A DNA stretch of 64,000 nt, taken from assembly GCF_028609865.1 (NCBI RefSeq), contig NZ_CP063194.1, forward strand, positions 1,116,001 through 1,180,000, written 5' to 3'. Within the stretch, counting starts at the first letter, position 1. Each line of letters begins with the position of its first letter. Position numbers and translations under genes: made by a program. Source of the DNA: Corynebacterium jeddahense (GTDB lineage: Bacteria > Actinomycetota > Actinomycetes > Mycobacteriales > Mycobacteriaceae). Shown here in pieces: positions 60,101-64,000 of this stretch. The notes below the pieces were generated by a model, which was given only the letters and a program-made list of their open reading frames with translations, was not told the DNA's origin and made no database searches.

Positions 60101-60164
60101 CGGGATCGTTTGACACGCCGCATACGAAGCGCCTCGAGAGCACACGCTCCGCGGGCGCTTTTTT
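60087..60164 (+). promoter_or_regulatory. ilvBNC transcription attenuator
   Basis: AAGCGCC (60127-60133) can pair with GGCGCTT downstream (60054-offset arm at 60154-60160) to make the terminator, or with GGCGCTT upstream (60087-60093) to make an antiterminator. The upstream copy lies within the leader-peptide frame just past the Leu/Val/Ile codons. A stalled ribosome leaves it free (transcription on); a ribosome at the stop codon covers it (transcription off). Confidence 0.8.
60127..60164 (+). terminator. Attenuator terminator of ilvBNC
   Basis: Outer stem AAGCGCC with GGCGCTT, inner stem GAGC with GCTC, then a run of T to 60164. Confidence 0.85.
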
Positions 60165-60214
60165 AGTTGCTTGATCGCGACACGTTGGATTCGAACTAGC
60201 AAGGAGCCTCTACC

Positions 60215-62062
60215 GTGGCAGCTTCACAACACGCCCCAACACACGAGGAGAGCGGGCACGAGCGGATCACCGGCGCGGACGCCGTAGTCCGCAGCCTCGA
60301 AGCACTGGGCACGGAGATCGTCTTCGGACTCCCCGGCGGGGCGGTGCTGCCGCTCTACGATGCGCTCTTCCGGGCCGAGCACCTGCGCCACGTCCTCGTG
60401 CGGCACGAGCAGGGCGCGGGCCACGCGGCGGAGGGCTACGCCGTGGCCTCCGGCAAGGTCGGCGTGTGCATCGCGACCTCGGGGCCCGGGGCGACGAACC
60501 TGGTGACGGCGATCGCGGACGCGTACCTCGACTCCGTGCCGATGGTGGCGATCACGGGCCAGGTCGGCTCGTCGCTGCTGGGCACGGACGCGTTCCAGGA
60601 AGCGGACATCCGCGGTATCACGATGCCGATTACGAAGCACAACTTCATGGTCACCCGCGCAGAGGACGTCCCGGCGGCGATTGCCGCGGCGTTCCACATC
60701 GCCTCGACCGGCCGGCCCGGCCCGGTGCTCGTGGACATCCCGAAGGACGTCCAAAACGCGGAGATCGAATTCGTCTGGCCGCCGGAAGTCGACCTCCCCG
60801 GCTACAAGCCCAACACCAAGCCGCACAGCCGGCAGATCGCGCAGGCGGCGGAGATGATCTCGCAGGCGCAGCGCCCGGTGCTCTACATCGGCGGCGGCGT
60901 GGTGAAGGCCGGGGCCGCCAACGAGCTCGCCGAGTTCGTCGACGCGACCGGCATCCCCGTGGCCACCACGCTCATGGCGCTCGGCGCGTTCCCGCAGTCG
61001 CACCCCCTCTACCTGGGCATGCCGGGCATGCACGGCACGGTGCCCGCGGTCGGCGCGTTCCAGGAGGCGGACCTGCTTATCGCGATCGGCACGCGTTTCG
61101 ACGACCGCGTCACCGGCGACACCGACTCCTTCGCGCCCTACGCGAAAGTCATCCACGCCGACATCGACCCGGCCGAGATCGGCAAGATCCGCCCCGTCGA
61201 CGTGCCGATCGTCGGCGACGCGAAGCGGGTGCTCTCCGCACTCACTGACGCGTTCACCTCGTCGGGGCGCGCGAAGCCGCCCCAGATCGGGCCGTGGCTC
61301 GAGCGGCTCACCGGGCTCAAGGAGCGCTTCCCGCGCGGCTACGACGAGCACGCGGACGGCACCCTCGCCCCGCAGTACGTGCTGGAGACCCTGTCCAAGG
61401 AGGCCGGCCCGGACGCGGTCTACGTCTCCGGCGTGGGGCAGCACCAGATGTGGGCGGCGCAGTTCATCGATTACGAAAAGCCCCGGCACTGGATCAACTC
61501 CGGCGGCGCGGGCACGATGGGCTATGCCATCCCGGCGGCGGTGGGCGCGAAGGCCGCGCTGCCGGATACGGAGGTATGGGCCATCGACGGCGACGGCTGC
61601 TTCCAGATGACCAACCAGGAAATCACCACCGCCGCCCTCGAGGGCTTCCCCATCAAGGTCGCCCTGATCAACAACGGAAACCTGGGTATGGTGCGCCAGT
61701 GGCAGACCCTGTTCTACGAGGGCAACTACTCGCACACGAAGCTGGGCGGGGAGGTCTACGTGCCCGACTTTGTGAAGCTGTCGGAGGCCCTCGGCGCTGT
61801 CTCGTTCCGCGTGACCACCAAGGACGAGGTGCTACCCGCCATCCAGCGCGCCCGCGAGATCAACGACCGCCCCGTGGTCATCGAGTTCGTCGTGGGGGAG
61901 GACGCGCAGGTCTGGCCGATGATCGCCGCCGGGTCCTCGAACTCGGACATCCAGTACGCGCGCGGCATGCGCCCGTTCTTCGGCGAGGAGGAGTCGGCCG
62001 CCGAATCCCCGCAGTCCATCAACGACACGCTCGACGCACTCGATGCACAGGAGGGCAACTAA
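60215..62062 (+). CDS. ilvB: Acetohydroxyacid synthase, large subunit
   Basis: The ThDP- and FAD-dependent enzyme that makes acetolactate or acetohydroxybutyrate. The 615 residues include catalytic Glu65 ([15 protein letters not shown]), the FAD region, and the ThDP/Mg motif from [15 protein letters not shown] to INN. The GTG at 60215 has AAGGAG at good spacing. It heads ilvB-ilvN-ilvC behind the attenuator. Confidence 0.96.
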   Translation: MAASQHAPTHEESGHERITGADAVVRSLEALGTEIVFGLPGGAVLPLYDALFRAEHLRHVLVRHEQGAGHAAEGYAVASGKVGVCIATSGPGATNLVTAIADAYLDSVPMVAITGQVGSSLLGTDAFQEADIRGITMPITKHNFMVTRAEDVPAAIAAAFHIASTGRPGPVLVDIPKDVQNAEIEFVWPPEVDLPGYKPNTKPHSRQIAQAAEMISQAQRPVLYIGGGVVKAGAANELAEFVDATGIPVATTLMALGAFPQSHPLYLGMPGMHGTVPAVGAFQEADLLIAIGTRFDDRVTGDTDSFAPYAKVIHADIDPAEIGKIRPVDVPIVGDAKRVLSALTDAFTSSGRAKPPQIGPWLERLTGLKERFPRGYDEHADGTLAPQYVLETLSKEAGPDAVYVSGVGQHQMWAAQFIDYEKPRHWINSGGAGTMGYAIPAAVGAKAALPDTEVWAIDGDGCFQMTNQEITTAALEGFPIKVALINNGNLGMVRQWQTLFYEGNYSHTKLGGEVYVPDFVKLSEALGAVSFRVTTKDEVLPAIQRAREINDRPVVIEFVVGEDAQVWPMIAAGSSNSDIQYARGMRPFFGEEESAAESPQSINDTLDALDAQEGN

Positions 62063-62066
62063 CACC

Positions 62067-62585
62067 ATGGCTCAGCCACAAGACATCTCCCGCCACACGT
62101 TGTCGGTGCTCGTCGATGACGTCGACGGCATCATCACCCGCGTCACCGCGCTGTTCACGCGGCGCGGCTACAACCTGGTTTCGCTCGTCTCCGCGAAGAC
62201 GGCCACCGAGGGCATCAACCGGCTCACCGTCGTCGTCGACGCGAGTGAGCACGCCGTCGAGCAGATCGTCAAGCAGCTGTACAAGCTCATCCAGGTGCAC
62301 AAGGTGCTCGAGCTTGACGACGATTCGACCGTCGGCCGCCAGCTGCTCCTAGTGAAGGTCGACGCCGACAACACGACGAGGCCACAGGTCGTCGACGCGG
62401 CGAACCTGTTCCGAGCCCGTGTCATCGACGTGGCGGTGGACTCCGTCGTCATCGAGGCCACCGGCACGTCGGCGAAGCTCAAGGCGTTCCTCGAAGTGAT
62501 GGACTCCTTCGGCATCCGCGAGCTGGTGCGCTCCGGCACGGTCGCGCTCTCGCGCGGCCCGAAGACGATGGCACCCGCCGACTAA
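62067..62585 (+). CDS. ilvN: Acetohydroxyacid synthase, small (regulatory) subunit
   Basis: The 172-residue ACT-domain subunit mediates feedback inhibition by valine, leucine and isoleucine. HTLSVLVDDVDGIITRVTALF is the typical N-terminal ACT; the second domain follows. It begins four bases after ilvB. The ATG at 62067 gives the family's normal length. Confidence 0.95.
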   Translation: MAQPQDISRHTLSVLVDDVDGIITRVTALFTRRGYNLVSLVSAKTATEGINRLTVVVDASEHAVEQIVKQLYKLIQVHKVLELDDDSTVGRQLLLVKVDADNTTRPQVVDAANLFRARVIDVAVDSVVIEATGTSAKLKAFLEVMDSFGIRELVRSGTVALSRGPKTMAPAD

Positions 62586-63677
<1,092 letters not shown>

Positions 63678-63701
63678 TCGCCTTCGCGCTCGCCGCGTTT
63701 T

Positions 63702-63733
63702 CGCCCCGCCCCGGATTCCGGCGGCGGGGCGTT
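63702..63733 (+). terminator. Terminator of ilvBNC
   Basis: CGCCCCGCC (63702-63710) pairs with GGCGGGGCG (63723-63731), with CCGG/CCGG pairing inside, followed by TTGTCGTGT. It starts 25 bases after the ilvC stop. Confidence 0.65.
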
Positions 63734-63763
63734 GTCGTGTTCGCGGCCGTTCGATCCGCCCGT

Positions 63764-63793
63764 GCCGCCTCCCGGGCAAGAATCCAGCTGGTA
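63764..63793 (+). repeat. 30-bp direct repeat, copy 1
   Basis: Matches 63971-64000 at 29 of 30 positions; contains CAAGAATCCAGCTGGTA. It overlaps the left arm of the adjoining hairpin. Confidence 0.75.
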
Positions 63794-63845
63794 AGACCCA
63801 GCTTTTCGCGCTCCAGGAGCCGATTGGCTGGATCTTGGTAGCTGG
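63784..63845. repeat. Imperfect long inverted repeat
   Basis: Left arm 63784-63802 and right arm 63827-63845 are 19 bases each and pair at 15 positions (CCAGCT, AAGA and CCAGC blocks), with a small GCTCC-A-GGAGC palindrome in the loop. No poly-T follows. Confidence 0.6.
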
Positions 63846-63970
63846 AAACAGCGCCGGGGTCCGTTCGGAGGTGGGCTGCGGGGCGAGGTGCGCCGGCGTG
63901 ACGACGCCTCCGGCAAGCCAGACCTTGACAAGAGCGAGACGCGTCCGCACGGATCAGCCGACCAGGCCCC

Positions 63971-64000
63971 GCCGCCTTCCGGGCAAGAATCCAGCTGGTA
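63971..64000 (+). repeat. 30-bp direct repeat, copy 2 (runs to window edge)
   Basis: Second copy of the repeat at 63764-63793. The window stops exactly at the end of the shared segment, so similarity may continue beyond. Confidence 0.7.

Larger units (their letters stand above)
63678..64000. other. Non-coding region after ilvC with terminator and repeats
   Basis: No gene is recognised to the window end. It contains the ilvC terminator, two copies of a 30-bp direct repeat 207 bp apart and an imperfect hairpin next to the first copy, all listed separately. Confidence 0.6.

Overview
The window is about 68% GC and almost fully coding. It reads as a chromosomal segment of a Corynebacterium. The genus is suggested by the block rho-prfA-prmC-tsaC-wecA-(atpI)-atpBEFHAGDC-DUF2550-nucS, the GlgE/GlgB pair, the mnmA-(MetE-like)-ligA-ACT-gatCA-pfkA-gatB order known from corynebacteria and mycobacteria, an aminoacyl-lipid synthase next to an esterase, and an ilvBNC operon with an attenuator. 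I cannot name the species.

Layout. 1-1.6 kb: end of hom and all of thrB (threonine synthesis). 2-5 kb: a minus-strand pair, an acyl-CoA ligase and a glycerol dehydrogenase. 5.2-11.4 kb: rho, release factor RF1 and its methylase, the tRNA t6A enzyme, the lipid-linked GlcNAc-1-phosphate transferase and an AtpI-like protein. 11.4-19 kb: the complete F1Fo ATP synthase operon, closed by a terminator. 19-22.8 kb: DUF2550, the mismatch endonuclease NucS with a small zinc protein, a thiamine-binding-type protein, a CnoX-like chaperone and a DUF222/HNH protein. 22.8-27 kb: glgB and glgE (alpha-glucan from maltose-1-phosphate). 27-32 kb: ABC ATPase, Nudix hydrolase, THUMP-like methyltransferase, cysteine desulfurase and a secreted GH25 lysozyme. 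32-37 kb: two hydrolases, the aminoacyl-lipid synthase and a spermidine-synthase-like protein. 37-40 kb: a copper cassette (copB, csoR). 40-53 kb: mnmA, ligA, gatCAB, pfkA and interspersed accessory genes (P450, MFS exporter, uracil-DNA glycosylase). 53-55 kb: an IS3-family element. 55-57.5 kb: YkvI-like and DoxX-like membrane proteins. 57.5-63.7 kb: ilvD with a PH-domain gene, then ilvB-ilvN-ilvC for branched-chain amino acids.

Regulation is unusually readable. About twenty genes have a TANNNT -10 box 6 to 8 nt before the start codon and no ribosome binding site, so they probably make leaderless mRNAs. In three of these the -10 box begins with the stop codon of the preceding gene. ilvBNC carries a leaderless 16-residue leader peptide rich in Leu/Val/Ile, an antiterminator arm and a terminator. 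Copper genes are preceded by a CsoR-like inverted repeat. Four convergent gene pairs end on one shared CTAG.

The least explained signal is a dispersed 11-mer, GCGTATCGACG, found nine times on both strands, in three reading frames and once between genes, often followed by a CCTCCGG-like tail. A 30-bp direct repeat with an adjoining imperfect hairpin at the right end of the window is a second candidate for an undescribed repeat family. All gene functions are inferred from sequence features; no database search was run.
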